Source: Flavobacteriales bacterium (GTDB lineage Bacteria; Bacteroidota; Bacteroidia; Flavobacteriales_D; Crocinitomicaceae). Taken from it: a DNA stretch of 56,102 nucleotides. A program made the position numbers and the translations under genes. The notes under the pieces were generated by a model. The model had not been told where the DNA came from. It saw only the letters and a program-made list of their open reading frames with translations, and searched no databases. Each line of letters begins with the position of its first letter. Position 1 is the first letter of the stretch. Positions 8,841-15,984 of the stretch are shown piece by piece. The stretch covers positions 1-56,102 of the forward strand of contig JABXHO010000024.1 in assembly GCA_013373595.1 (NCBI GenBank), read 5' to 3'.

Positions 8841-8870
8841 AAAAAATGCTTCGATCCAATCGAAGCATTT
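8841..8870 (-). terminator. Rho-independent terminator
   Basis: A perfect 12-bp stem (8844-8855 with 8859-8870) closes a three-base loop. Read on the minus strand it is followed by a run of six T (8846-8841). It lies 27 bases after the stop of the gene at 8897-9226 and ends that transcript. Confidence 0.8.
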
Positions 8871-8896
8871 GTCAGAATTCTTGTGGAGTTTCCGGA

Positions 8897-9226
8897 TTAG
8901 TTTTCCAATCCCATATGGTTGTCCAGCGTTGTTCCAGAAATTACAAATTTGAGGTCATCTCCGTTCGGATCGTATTGGAACATTTGTCCAAATGTATTGT
9001 CTTTTCCAGCTTCGACCCACGCTTTCATCTGAACCATTTCTCCAGCCTCCAACGAAGGGATTTTTTTCTTCAAATCCATGGTCCGCGTCTGTCCCAAGGG
9101 AAAGTTGTCATGATTGGGAACATCTCCCTGTTTATGTCCCTCATCGTTGTAGTAGATACAGTGGATGTCACACACAAATCCTCCTTGATTTGTCAATGTA
9201 AACGACTTTACTTTTCTAAGTCCCAT
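8897..9226 (-). CDS. Small beta-sandwich protein resembling the thiol-cytolysin C-terminal domain
   Basis: 109 residues without a signal peptide. The order of features fits the stand-alone domain found at the C-terminus of thiol-activated cytolysins and in many single-domain proteins: an early TNQGGFVCDI strand, a middle segment with LGQTRTMDLKKKI, and the ending FVISGTTLDNHM, where the GTTL motif is characteristic. In cytolysins the domain contacts the target membrane. Stand-alone versions have no settled role. The gene is transcribed alone, has its own terminator, and converges on the KAP gene. The match is from memory of the pattern and is moderate. Confidence 0.5.
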   Translation of the reverse strand: MGLRKVKSFTLTNQGGFVCDIHCIYYNDEGHKQGDVPNHDNFPLGQTRTMDLKKKIPSLEAGEMVQMKAWVEAGKDNTFGQMFQYDPNGDDLKFVISGTTLDNHMGLEN

Positions 9227-9379
9227 AGTAATTGTTTTTATGTTAGACTTTAAAATTCTGAGAATGGCAGTGCGTTTTCAAGAGTGATTACACGTGATTT
9301 TAGAGAATAGGTGAATGTACGTGGAGGGAATACATAACTATTTCTTTGGTGTTTGTTTTATTAAGGGATGTCCACTTTC

Positions 9380-9420
9380 TTCAAAGATTTATTAAGGCAG
9401 GATTACTTGCTTTAAAGTTC
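9380..9420. repeat. Dispersed repeat, copy A
   Basis: The first 22 bases (9380-9401) match 19 of 22 bases of 11009-11030, and the following TTACTT...TTTAAAGT part is also similar. It lies in the 227-bp gap between two minus-strand genes, which otherwise shows nothing recognisable. Confidence 0.4.
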
Positions 9421-9453
9421 AGAATGTGAGCTTATCAACTAACCAAATGCAAT

Positions 9454-10587
9454 TTAGAATAAGAAGAAAGATAGACAGAAGAGGATGGCGAATCCTAGCA
9501 TAAACAGGGAGTTCATCCCCACTTCTTTCCACGAGTTTGTATAGTTCCCTGTCTCTTTGTCCTTGTTCATTATTGGTAATCCAAGGAGGAAAATAGCGAA
9601 ACCAAGAAAAAGCAATTTATCAAACCACGAAGCATTCTGATGAAAAAGGACGTAGTATTCATTTTGAATCGATTCGAAAGGGTAGAAAATAGGGAAGATA
9701 CTCGTCACGATGAGCGTCAGAATGATGATGTTTAGTATTCGACACAGGAATTTTATCCAAGCTTTTTGTTCAGTGTATCCCTTCTCACTCAACAAGTACG
9801 AAACATTGATATTCACTAAATTACACATATTCAAGACGAAAATCTCTCCTGGGATGGGTTTCTTCTCGCTGATTTTGGGGTGGGTAAATGCAGAATTGTG
9901 ATTTTTAACTTCCTTCAACGTATATCGACTTGCATCCATGAGGTAGAGGTTGTCCAGTTTAGAAGGATCGCTCGGAAGTAAGTCGTAATCAACGACGTAA
10001 CCAGAGTAAAATTCATTCTCTCCGCCATTGCTAATTAAAACATCTACTTTTGATAACTCAACAATTTTTTTCTTACCGTTTTCGCTCGCTTTCCCTAAAA
10101 TGTTAGCGGCACTTTTGAACTTTTTGAATTCGAAAATTTCTCCACTAAATATATAGTACCACTGATTTTTAAAGCGTAACATTTTGATGTGTTTATCCAA
10201 GCTCCATGCTCGAATCAACCTGGAAAAAATAATACCACTCAAAAACGAAAGTCCATAAACAATAAGTAGGTAATAGCCAAAATGCACGGGATTTTCAATG
10301 AGCATTTGAGCTTCTTCGTTTTCAGCAATTTTCTGGTTGTTTACCGTCTCAAAAAAGGATAATACATGTATACTATCCACAGAAATCCAACCCAATTTCT
10401 TTCCGATCAAAAAACTTAGAATTTCGATAATGGATCCCGGAATAATCCCGAAAAGGAGCTGTTTGGTAATATTGTCCTTCGGATTAAATTGTTTACTAAA
10501 CTCGCCAAAATAGTAGCTTCTCAGAAATAGAAATCCTGGAATTACGATAGTAAAAAACAAGACAAGAAACCCTGTAGTAAGGCTCAT
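9454..10587 (-). CDS. DUF6338-type membrane protein
   Basis: 377 residues. It opens with a membrane helix and the phrase IPGFLFLRSYYFGEF, the start typical of DUF6338 proteins. A second helix near 46-62 and a third near 105-122 follow, then a soluble middle (about 130-275) with a VLISNGGENEFYSGYVVDYD segment, then two or three C-terminal helices. The function of the family is unknown to me. The short gene at 10616-10861 ends 28 bp upstream on the same strand, so the two are probably one operon. Neighbours in this stretch are equally uncharacterised. Confidence 0.6.
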   Translation of the reverse strand: MSLTTGFLVLFFTIVIPGFLFLRSYYFGEFSKQFNPKDNITKQLLFGIIPGSIIEILSFLIGKKLGWISVDSIHVLSFFETVNNQKIAENEEAQMLIENPVHFGYYLLIVYGLSFLSGIIFSRLIRAWSLDKHIKMLRFKNQWYYIFSGEIFEFKKFKSAANILGKASENGKKKIVELSKVDVLISNGGENEFYSGYVVDYDLLPSDPSKLDNLYLMDASRYTLKEVKNHNSAFTHPKISEKKPIPGEIFVLNMCNLVNINVSYLLSEKGYTEQKAWIKFLCRILNIIILTLIVTSIFPIFYPFESIQNEYYVLFHQNASWFDKLLFLGFAIFLLGLPIMNKDKETGNYTNSWKEVGMNSLFMLGFAILFCLSFFLF

Positions 10588-10615
10588 AGTGGTTAATATG
10601 GTTAGTAGATAATGA

Positions 10616-10861
10616 TTAGTTCAGGTCAACAACAGGATTTTCCCAAATGCCTGTTTCTCGTTGTTTGCGTGCAGAGGCTTCAAAAGCTGCGTCAATCTTC
10701 CGCTTTTTGTCAGGATCATTGATCGCTTTCAAACCTTTGTCCGAGATAATGTCCGTTTTGGAATCAGAGAAGATATCAGCCACAACTTTTACAATGGCAA
10801 CGGTAAGTACCGCACCAACGAGTGCACCCCAAAAATCATTATTTGTATTTGATTTGCTCAT
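10616..10861 (-). CDS. Small single-helix membrane protein, unknown
   Basis: 81 residues. A glycine/alanine/valine-rich helix (ALVGAVLTVAIVKVVADIF, about residues 13-31) is followed by a charged tail with repeated K/D/R residues. I do not recognise the family. It precedes the DUF6338 gene by 28 bp on the same strand, and the pair may act together in the membrane. Confidence 0.55.
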   Translation of the reverse strand: MSKSNTNNDFWGALVGAVLTVAIVKVVADIFSDSKTDIISDKGLKAINDPDKKRKIDAAFEASARKQRETGIWENPVVDLN

Positions 10862-11194
10862 TTACGTAAAGATACGAAAGTAATCATTGTTTATTGACGA
10901 ATCGTTGTTAAAATTATATAAGTGCTTGTTTTTGAGTGTAAATTGATTCGATGGTAGAACGCATTCAAGCGAATTTGTTACGTAAAAGCATGAAGCAACG
11001 CCCATTTTTTCAAAGTTTTATTAAAGTAGGGGTAGTTACTTTGAAGTATAAAGTAATTGGAGTTAACAACAAAATGCTGAATCACATAACTGTTTTATTT
11101 CTGAGCTTAAAACGTATACTCGACTTTCTTCATTTCCAATGGCTTGATTTTAATAGTTATAAATTTTAGATTTAGCTTCTAATACTCCGCAACC
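10862..11194. other. Gene-poor stretch with a repeat copy
   Basis: This AT-rich interval separates the DUF6338 operon from the small secreted protein at 11195. It contains the repeat copy at 11009-11056. A 72-codon frame at 10951-11169 runs across the repeat but has no recognisable domain and unusual composition, so I do not call it a gene. Confidence 0.4.
11009..11056. repeat. Dispersed repeat, copy B
   Basis: This is the fullest copy. Bases 11009-11030 match copy A (9380-9401) in 19 of 22 positions, and 11036-11055 match copy C (8811-8830) in 18 of 20. The core includes TTATTAAAGTAGG and ACTTTGAAGTATAAAGTA. No flanking target duplication was noticed. Confidence 0.4.
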
Positions 11195-11407
11195 ATGATC
11201 AAACTACTGCTATCATCCGCTCTTTTTGTCGTAGTGTCGGCATCAAGTAATTCAACCAAAGTCTATATCTGCGATTCTGAGAATTCCGTGGCGTATCATT
11301 ATACGAAGAATTGCCGTGGCATTAAACCATGCACGCACGATGTGCTGGAGGTAACTGTCGTCAAAGCGAAAGAGAAAGGCTTGCGATTGTGTGGTTGGGA
11401 GGATTGA
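11195..11407 (+). CDS. Small secreted cysteine-rich protein
   Basis: 70 residues. A short signal peptide (LLLSSALFVVVSAS) is followed by VYICDSENSVAYHYTKNCRG, then CTHDVLEV and the ending LRLCGWED. The four cysteines and the histidine are arranged as in a family of small periplasmic proteins common in Bacteroidota, somewhat like Ada-type metal-binding modules (Y-H-x3-C-R pattern). Metal binding or disulfide formation is likely; the role is unknown. A 23-codon membrane ORF follows after 15 bp. Confidence 0.65.
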   Translation: MIKLLLSSALFVVVSASSNSTKVYICDSENSVAYHYTKNCRGIKPCTHDVLEVTVVKAKEKGLRLCGWED

Positions 11408-11422
11408 AAAATATAGTCAAGC

Positions 11423-11494
11423 ATGAAACAAGTTGTTTATATCATTGGCTTAATTGCCATAGCTGCAATTTGGGGAATTGTGATTAAGTTTTGA
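11423..11494 (+). CDS. Possible 23-residue membrane microprotein
   Basis: MKQVVYIIGLIAIAAIWGIVIKF is, after its first two residues, one uninterrupted transmembrane helix flanked by lysines. It begins 15 bp after the stop of the secreted protein at 11195-11407, so it could be co-transcribed. So short a frame can arise by chance, but lysine-capped helices of this kind are typical of real microproteins. Its end overlaps the minus-strand relic at 11484-11787. Confidence 0.35.
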   Translation: MKQVVYIIGLIAIAAIWGIVIKF

Positions 11495-11787
11495 GTTTGG
11501 TAGGTTCCAGTGAATTGATCATTCTACCCTGTGTTTTGTTATCGGAATTACTGTTCACCTCATCCACCAATTTTTGGAAATCGAGTTTTTTTCGCTTACT
11601 TCCTTGAATGCTTTTTCTTTTCCCGATCCGACTGGAAAACCATGCGTGCTTGGCGAAATCATTAGTGCAATAAATTACCTGTTTCGGACTTCAAGAACAA
11701 TTCGACGTGCTCAACTCTTACGTATTCCGAGTATCCAACCTTCAGCAAGCGTAAGCGATCAGAAAATCGAATCTTCAGAAAATCTAT
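11484..11787 (-). pseudogene. Probable frameshifted gene relic
   Basis: Two minus-strand frames without start codons follow one another. The first (11787-11662) reads like protein with LRLLKVGYSEYVRVEHVELF and stops at 11662. A one-base shift joins it to a second frame ending at 11484, with FAKHAWFSSRIGKRKS and LDFQKLVDEVNSNSDNK. The composition is ordinary for a protein C-terminus, and no ATG opens either frame. I take it as the decayed end of an unrecognised gene. Chance open frames remain possible, and an opposing plus-strand frame covers the same place. Confidence 0.3.
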
Positions 11788-11978
11788 TCAATAATCTCCT
11801 TCACTCTTCCAACCTTGCCATCATCCAACATCACCTTAATCCCATGAGGATGAAACTTCGAGTTCGTCAAAATGCGTTTCACAAAGCCATGCGTTAATGC
11901 ACCCGACTGCTGGTCTTTCTTCAATACTACTTCAACCTCCAATCCAATCTCGATATTTTCGCGTTTTCTTCCGTCCAT
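11784..11978 (-). CDS. ywbE: YwbE family protein
   Basis: 64 residues, the normal size for this family. The sequence follows the YwbE pattern throughout: IEIGLEVEVVLKKDQQSG, then LTHGFVKRILTNSKFHPHGI and a final VMLDDGKVGRVKEI. The fold is predicted to be a small beta-barrel. The function is not known, although the family is widespread in Firmicutes and Bacteroidota. It is a single-gene unit here. Confidence 0.85.
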   Translation of the reverse strand: MDGRKRENIEIGLEVEVVLKKDQQSGALTHGFVKRILTNSKFHPHGIKVMLDDGKVGRVKEIIE

Positions 11979-12113
11979 AAGCTAAAAGTAACGATCCCTA
12001 GTGATATCCTGAAATTCAGGCATCAAACATTTTAGTGCGGATTGAATTATTCCCATACTAGGCGCATCCTTACTGGACGCGGAGCATCCTTTTTCGGAGA
12101 AGTAATCGGCTTG

Positions 12114-12587
12114 TTAAGCTAAGATCGCGCGTATAATCCTCAAATGGTGTTCGGTGTGCATTTCCAAGAAACGAATGGAATCATTCAGGGCGAGGTTTCC
12201 AAAAATAGGATGCTTGAAGTAGGCTTTGGGTTCGAGTTGAGATAGGGAAGGGACGTTCTTTGTCGAAGTTTCTAAGTGAGCGTTCAACTCTTCCTGAGAA
12301 TAAACTTCTGTCTTTGGGCGAACCGATTTCGGAGCTCTAGCTTTTCCTCTGGGGAACTTCCCGAGCAAATAAATAATGATCTTTTTTAGGTTGAAAGGCG
12401 CTTTGAATGTAGAAGGATCTGATTTTGAAAGCGATTCGATCACTCCATCAATAACCAATAATGAATGTTCGATATGCCATCCAACATTGGCTGCAGAAAC
12501 ACGTTCGTTCGAGATCTCAAAATGTTGAACATGATCTTTTAGTTCGTGAAGTTGGCGGGTTAATTGCTCTAGTGATCGTTGACTCAT
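12114..12587 (-). CDS. DUF1569/DinB-like protein
   Basis: 157 residues. The helical four-bundle pattern of the DinB superfamily is visible. H38 and H41 (GWHIEHSLLVIDGVI) and the C-terminal HTEHHLRIIRAIL supply the three-histidine metal site. DUF1569 members carry the phrase KHPIFGNLALNDSIRFLEMH near the end, as here. Known DinB-like proteins are metal-dependent transferases acting with thiols, but this subgroup is uncharacterised. Starts at MSQRSLEQL. Confidence 0.7.
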   Translation of the reverse strand: MSQRSLEQLTRQLHELKDHVQHFEISNERVSAANVGWHIEHSLLVIDGVIESLSKSDPSTFKAPFNLKKIIIYLLGKFPRGKARAPKSVRPKTEVYSQEELNAHLETSTKNVPSLSQLEPKAYFKHPIFGNLALNDSIRFLEMHTEHHLRIIRAILA

Positions 12588-12642
12588 GAAATTGAATTTG
12601 CTGACAAAGGTAAAATAAGTATTTCAAGGAGATGAAAAAAGA

Positions 12643-12670
12643 AAAGGCGCTCCAGAATTGAAGCGCCTTT
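12643..12670 (-). terminator. Rho-independent terminator
   Basis: AAAGGCGCT (12643-12651) pairs with AGCGCCTTT (12662-12670) around a 10-base loop. The minus-strand transcript continues with a T-rich tail. It lies 20 bases after the stop of the T9SS-exported protein gene at 12691-14766. Confidence 0.8.
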
Positions 12671-12690
12671 CATCGTAATTATTTTACTTT

Positions 12691-14766
12691 TTAGTGTGTT
12701 ACAGATAATCTTTCTGTTACAACGTTTCCGTCTACTACGATGTTTACGAAGTAAACTCCGTTAGCCAAAGCAGAAGCATCGAATGTAGCGTATTGACTTC
12801 CTACGTTCATTGAAGCAGAAGAATTCATTACTGTATTTCCCATTGCATCTGTCAATGTGATTTCAACATCAGAAGCATTCTCCAATGTGAATGATACATG
12901 TACAATGTCATTTGCTGGGTTCGGATACAACTTCATTTCGATTGCATTTTCAATCTCATTAATACCGATGTTACCACCAGTAATTGCTGTTTTGTATGCA
13001 TTCAAAATCTCTCCGTTGTCCGCGTTTACAATCATCACAACTGCATGTGCTTTGTTGAGATCGTTCACAACATTTGCAGGAATAGGGTCGAATGTGTGCG
13101 AGTGAACTCCTAATGGAACTGATCCAGAAGGTAAACTTCCAGCATCTCCAAGAATGTCATCATCCGAAAGGTAACGCGCTACGTGATCGTATCCGCCAAA
13201 ATCAGCAGGGTTAACAGAGCTTCCAGCAGTAGAGAAATCAAATCCTCCATTTACTCCAGAAGGGAACTGCATTGTTCCTGCAGGTTCACCAGAATAATAG
13301 TTCTCTTGTCCCCAGTCTGAACCTGTTCCCATTACGTCATCTTCAACGATCACACATGAGAAACGGTAGTTTCCTGAAACGCTTCCATACCATTCTGATT
13401 CTCCAGAAACAGTAATGTTACCCGCTGCAGGATCGTATACTGCTGAAAGGTTTTTCACGTCACATGGAACAGTTGCTCCAACACGTTCGTTGTGCATATA
13501 TAAGAAGTTCGAAGCAGAAGGGTTTCCTTCTAACACGCGATCAACACCTCCACCAGGATATCCACCAGGAATGTAAGTATTGATGCCACTATCGTATGCA
13601 GCAATCGTCATTGGATCACCATTGTGAATAGCAATTCCGATAAATTCAGAAACGGACTCCATGTTTGCTAATCCCACAGCACCACGAGGACACCATCCAC
13701 ACCATGTACCTGTTTTTTCTTCACCCACTACATATTTTGTAGGGATCTGCGTCAAAGCAACAGTACTCACTTGAATGTCATTGTTTGTCAAATCAGCATC
13801 GCCAGTAATAGTCGCGTTCAAATCAATTGTGTAAGAAGATCCTGCCACAGAGTTCAATTGCGTTGGACTTGTAAACTGGTATGTTTGGTTTGGCTGAATG
13901 TTTAAACCAGTGATATTATCTTGATTTGGACCTGAACCATCATCCCATGTTACTGATAAAGCAGTAATTGGATCTGATCCGAGGTTCTTCACCGTTCCCA
14001 TGATGTCAATTCCTCCTGTTCCGATGTAAGAAAGAATATCAAATGACATCAATTCCACTTCATTTTGCGGCTGTGAACCGTAGATGAATCGGTAATAGAA
14101 ATCGTCTGCACTCGTAAAATCTGTTCCCGCTGTTGCATCAACTGATGGTGAAGCTGGATCAGAAATCGCTGTTGTACCATCAATTTGAATTCCAACACTC
14201 AACGCTCCAGTTCCTGATGTGTTTCGTTGATCAACGATGTAGATATCGTTGGTTCCTTCTTCTAAAACAATCGACCAGTAAGACCATGAGATTGATCCGT
14301 TTGTACATGAAGAAAAGTGAATCCATTCTTGCTGGCTTCCAGCAGATCCAAATGTTTTTGTAGAAACGTTGTCGTTTGAACCTGTAGCTTCTAACCCCCA
14401 AACACAAACAGAGTTGTCCGGAATGCTAGCACTTGGTAAGGCTGAAGGAGTTGAACCTGGCACAGCCGTAGCACCTGTCGAAAACGTTAAGACTCCAGTT
14501 GACGAAACTTTATAGCTTGTTACGGGTGTTCCATTAAATTCGAATGTAAATGGAATTGTTTGATCCGCTGACCAAGTTGGTGTTCCTACAGATGGCCCAA
14601 GAATTGAATTCCATCCTGCTACTTGTCCACCTCCAGCAGGGTACGCAGGGTCCTGGTTAAGACCTCCTGGAGTGTTTCCACTATCGGTCAGGTAATAATA
14701 TTGCCCAAATGCAAGATTTCCTAACAAAGTAAGACCTGCCAAAAGGGAGAGTCGAGTTGCTTTCAT
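12691..14766 (-). CDS. Omp28-like secreted protein with T9SS sorting domain
   Basis: 691 residues. It has a signal peptide (ending near NLAFGQ) and an N-terminal region of beta-sandwich character (about 20-230). A CARDB-like segment follows around residues 240-330 (VKNLGSDPITALSVTW). Next comes an Omp28-related domain with thioredoxin-like GTWCGWCPRG at about residue 350. The C-terminal 85 residues hold the type A sorting domain: LYPNPANDIVHVSF, VEITLTDAMGNTV, GVYFVNIVVDGNVVTERL. T9SS exports such proteins and anchors them at the cell surface. The single CxxC may be redox-active or structural. It is transcribed alone and ends at a strong terminator. Confidence 0.85.
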   Translation of the reverse strand: MKATRLSLLAGLTLLGNLAFGQYYYLTDSGNTPGGLNQDPAYPAGGGQVAGWNSILGPSVGTPTWSADQTIPFTFEFNGTPVTSYKVSSTGVLTFSTGATAVPGSTPSALPSASIPDNSVCVWGLEATGSNDNVSTKTFGSAGSQQEWIHFSSCTNGSISWSYWSIVLEEGTNDIYIVDQRNTSGTGALSVGIQIDGTTAISDPASPSVDATAGTDFTSADDFYYRFIYGSQPQNEVELMSFDILSYIGTGGIDIMGTVKNLGSDPITALSVTWDDGSGPNQDNITGLNIQPNQTYQFTSPTQLNSVAGSSYTIDLNATITGDADLTNNDIQVSTVALTQIPTKYVVGEEKTGTWCGWCPRGAVGLANMESVSEFIGIAIHNGDPMTIAAYDSGINTYIPGGYPGGGVDRVLEGNPSASNFLYMHNERVGATVPCDVKNLSAVYDPAAGNITVSGESEWYGSVSGNYRFSCVIVEDDVMGTGSDWGQENYYSGEPAGTMQFPSGVNGGFDFSTAGSSVNPADFGGYDHVARYLSDDDILGDAGSLPSGSVPLGVHSHTFDPIPANVVNDLNKAHAVVMIVNADNGEILNAYKTAITGGNIGINEIENAIEMKLYPNPANDIVHVSFTLENASDVEITLTDAMGNTVMNSSASMNVGSQYATFDASALANGVYFVNIVVDGNVVTERLSVTH

Positions 14767-15213
14767 ATTTAATTTAGTTTATTAGATAATACCTCAAGAT
14801 TAAGAATGTTTTACGGATATTCAACACCTATTATATATGTTTACGTGGAAGGCAAAGGTGATGGGGAGTGTACACTTGGTTTTCTAAAAAAGAATCAAGG
14901 ACTGGACTTATTCTGTCGGACTTGTATCATTTGAAGTGATTGAAACAACCGTAAACACTAATGGTTCAGTTGCTTTTGGCGGTTCGCCGCCTCAAAGGAG
15001 GGATGGTTCTATCAATGTTTTATTTTAACAATTTGATAAGGGAGAGTGATTATTTTAAAAAACAGGGAGAGTGATTATTTGAAACCTATTTTCAATTATG
15101 GATTCAAAGAAAGTGAATGTTTGAGTAGAAAACACCTTTGATTTGGGAGGTAATAAACTAGTAATCAGTAAGTAGTGTTGAAAGGGAAGGTTTGAGTACA
15201 TTTGCCTTCATCT
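14767..15213. other. Non-coding interval with direct repeat and hairpin
   Basis: Divergent promoter region between the T9SS cargo gene and the membrane protein at 15214. It contains a GC hairpin with TTCG loop (14978-14991: GGCGG-TTCG-CCGCC), the 17-bp direct repeat listed separately, and a TACATTTG -7-like element at 15197-15204 just before the next gene. No coding sequence was recognised. Confidence 0.5.
15039..15080. repeat. Perfect 17-bp tandem direct repeat
   Basis: AGGGAGAGTGATTATTT occurs at 15039-15055 and again, unchanged, at 15064-15080, a period of 25 bp. It lies about 135 bp before the membrane protein gene at 15214. It could be a pair of protein-binding sites or a recent slippage duplication. 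Confidence 0.6.
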
Positions 15214-15885
15214 ATGGATTTTATACAAAGTACTTTTCTTTATTGGTCTTTCATTACAGGTGTAATCGTTGTTTGTCTTTGGTTAATGTATGGCGTTTAT
15301 CGTAGTTACGAGCGAAAGAATAGAATTCAAGCTTGGTTAACTTGGTTCCTTTTGGGAGGGTTCATTACGTTCGTTCTATTCGTGAACGATCTTATTCCTG
15401 GTTCGAATGCTTATTACGATTATCGTTACACAAAATCCATTTTGGGTGAGGGAATTCTTCTAGACGAAATCTACGAGTACGAATCTTACGTTGAGCCATT
15501 GTTGGGAGATGGATACTCTCTTTACGTGTATGGTATTAGTGAGGAGAATGGTGATTATTTTGCTCATCCCGACTCAACCTTTTTCGATTTTCCTTTTGGA
15601 GAGCGTGCCAATGGGGAGCAGGTGAAAAACTGGAGAGGTACTCGATCCATGAAAGAAGATAGTATTTATCTGAGTTTCGCTTTGGGTGAAGAAAATCACT
15701 ATTTGCCTGTGCGTAAAACAAAATTGTCCAGTGTCCAAAAGTTGATTGGGGCATTGCTAAATGAAGAAGGGAATTATTTTGCTTACAATGCAAGAGAGCA
15801 CAGTGAGAATTTTGTGTCAGATATCACTCTATATGTAATTTCGCCAAAAAATAGATGGCTCATTGCGATTTATAGCAATACGTGA
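15214..15885 (+). CDS. Unknown membrane-anchored protein
   Basis: 223 residues from the ATG at 15214 (MDFIQSTFLYW); a TTG at 15202 in frame is a less likely start. Two membrane helices lie near residues 5-30 and 42-62, separated by a short basic loop with YRSYERKNRIQAW. The rest is a soluble domain with many acidic and aromatic residues (SYVEPLLGDGYSLYVYGISE) and a beta-strand ending ITLYVISPKNRWLIAIY. I do not recognise the family. Confidence 0.65.
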   Translation: MDFIQSTFLYWSFITGVIVVCLWLMYGVYRSYERKNRIQAWLTWFLLGGFITFVLFVNDLIPGSNAYYDYRYTKSILGEGILLDEIYEYESYVEPLLGDGYSLYVYGISEENGDYFAHPDSTFFDFPFGERANGEQVKNWRGTRSMKEDSIYLSFALGEENHYLPVRKTKLSSVQKLIGALLNEEGNYFAYNAREHSENFVSDITLYVISPKNRWLIAIYSNT

Positions 15886-15984
15886 TATTCGCTACGGTTT
15901 GTACCATTTTCCCAAGTACCTTTTGTTACCCATCATTCGTTTTAATTCTAGTACCTTCGTAGTACGAATCATTCAACTCATCAC

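Noticed and set aside
8756-9253. 165-codon plus-strand frame
   Set aside because: It is the opposite strand of the beta-sandwich gene at 8897-9226, which has coherent family features and its own terminator.
10951-11169. 72-codon plus-strand frame
   Set aside because: It runs through a dispersed repeat copy, has unusual composition and no recognisable domain.
11574-11897. 107-codon plus-strand frame
   Set aside because: It overlaps ywbE antisense and shows no domain; the minus-strand relic reads more like protein, although the case is not closed.
14978-14991. GC hairpin with TTCG loop as a terminator
   Set aside because: It has no following T-run and lies between divergent promoters, where a terminator would make little sense.
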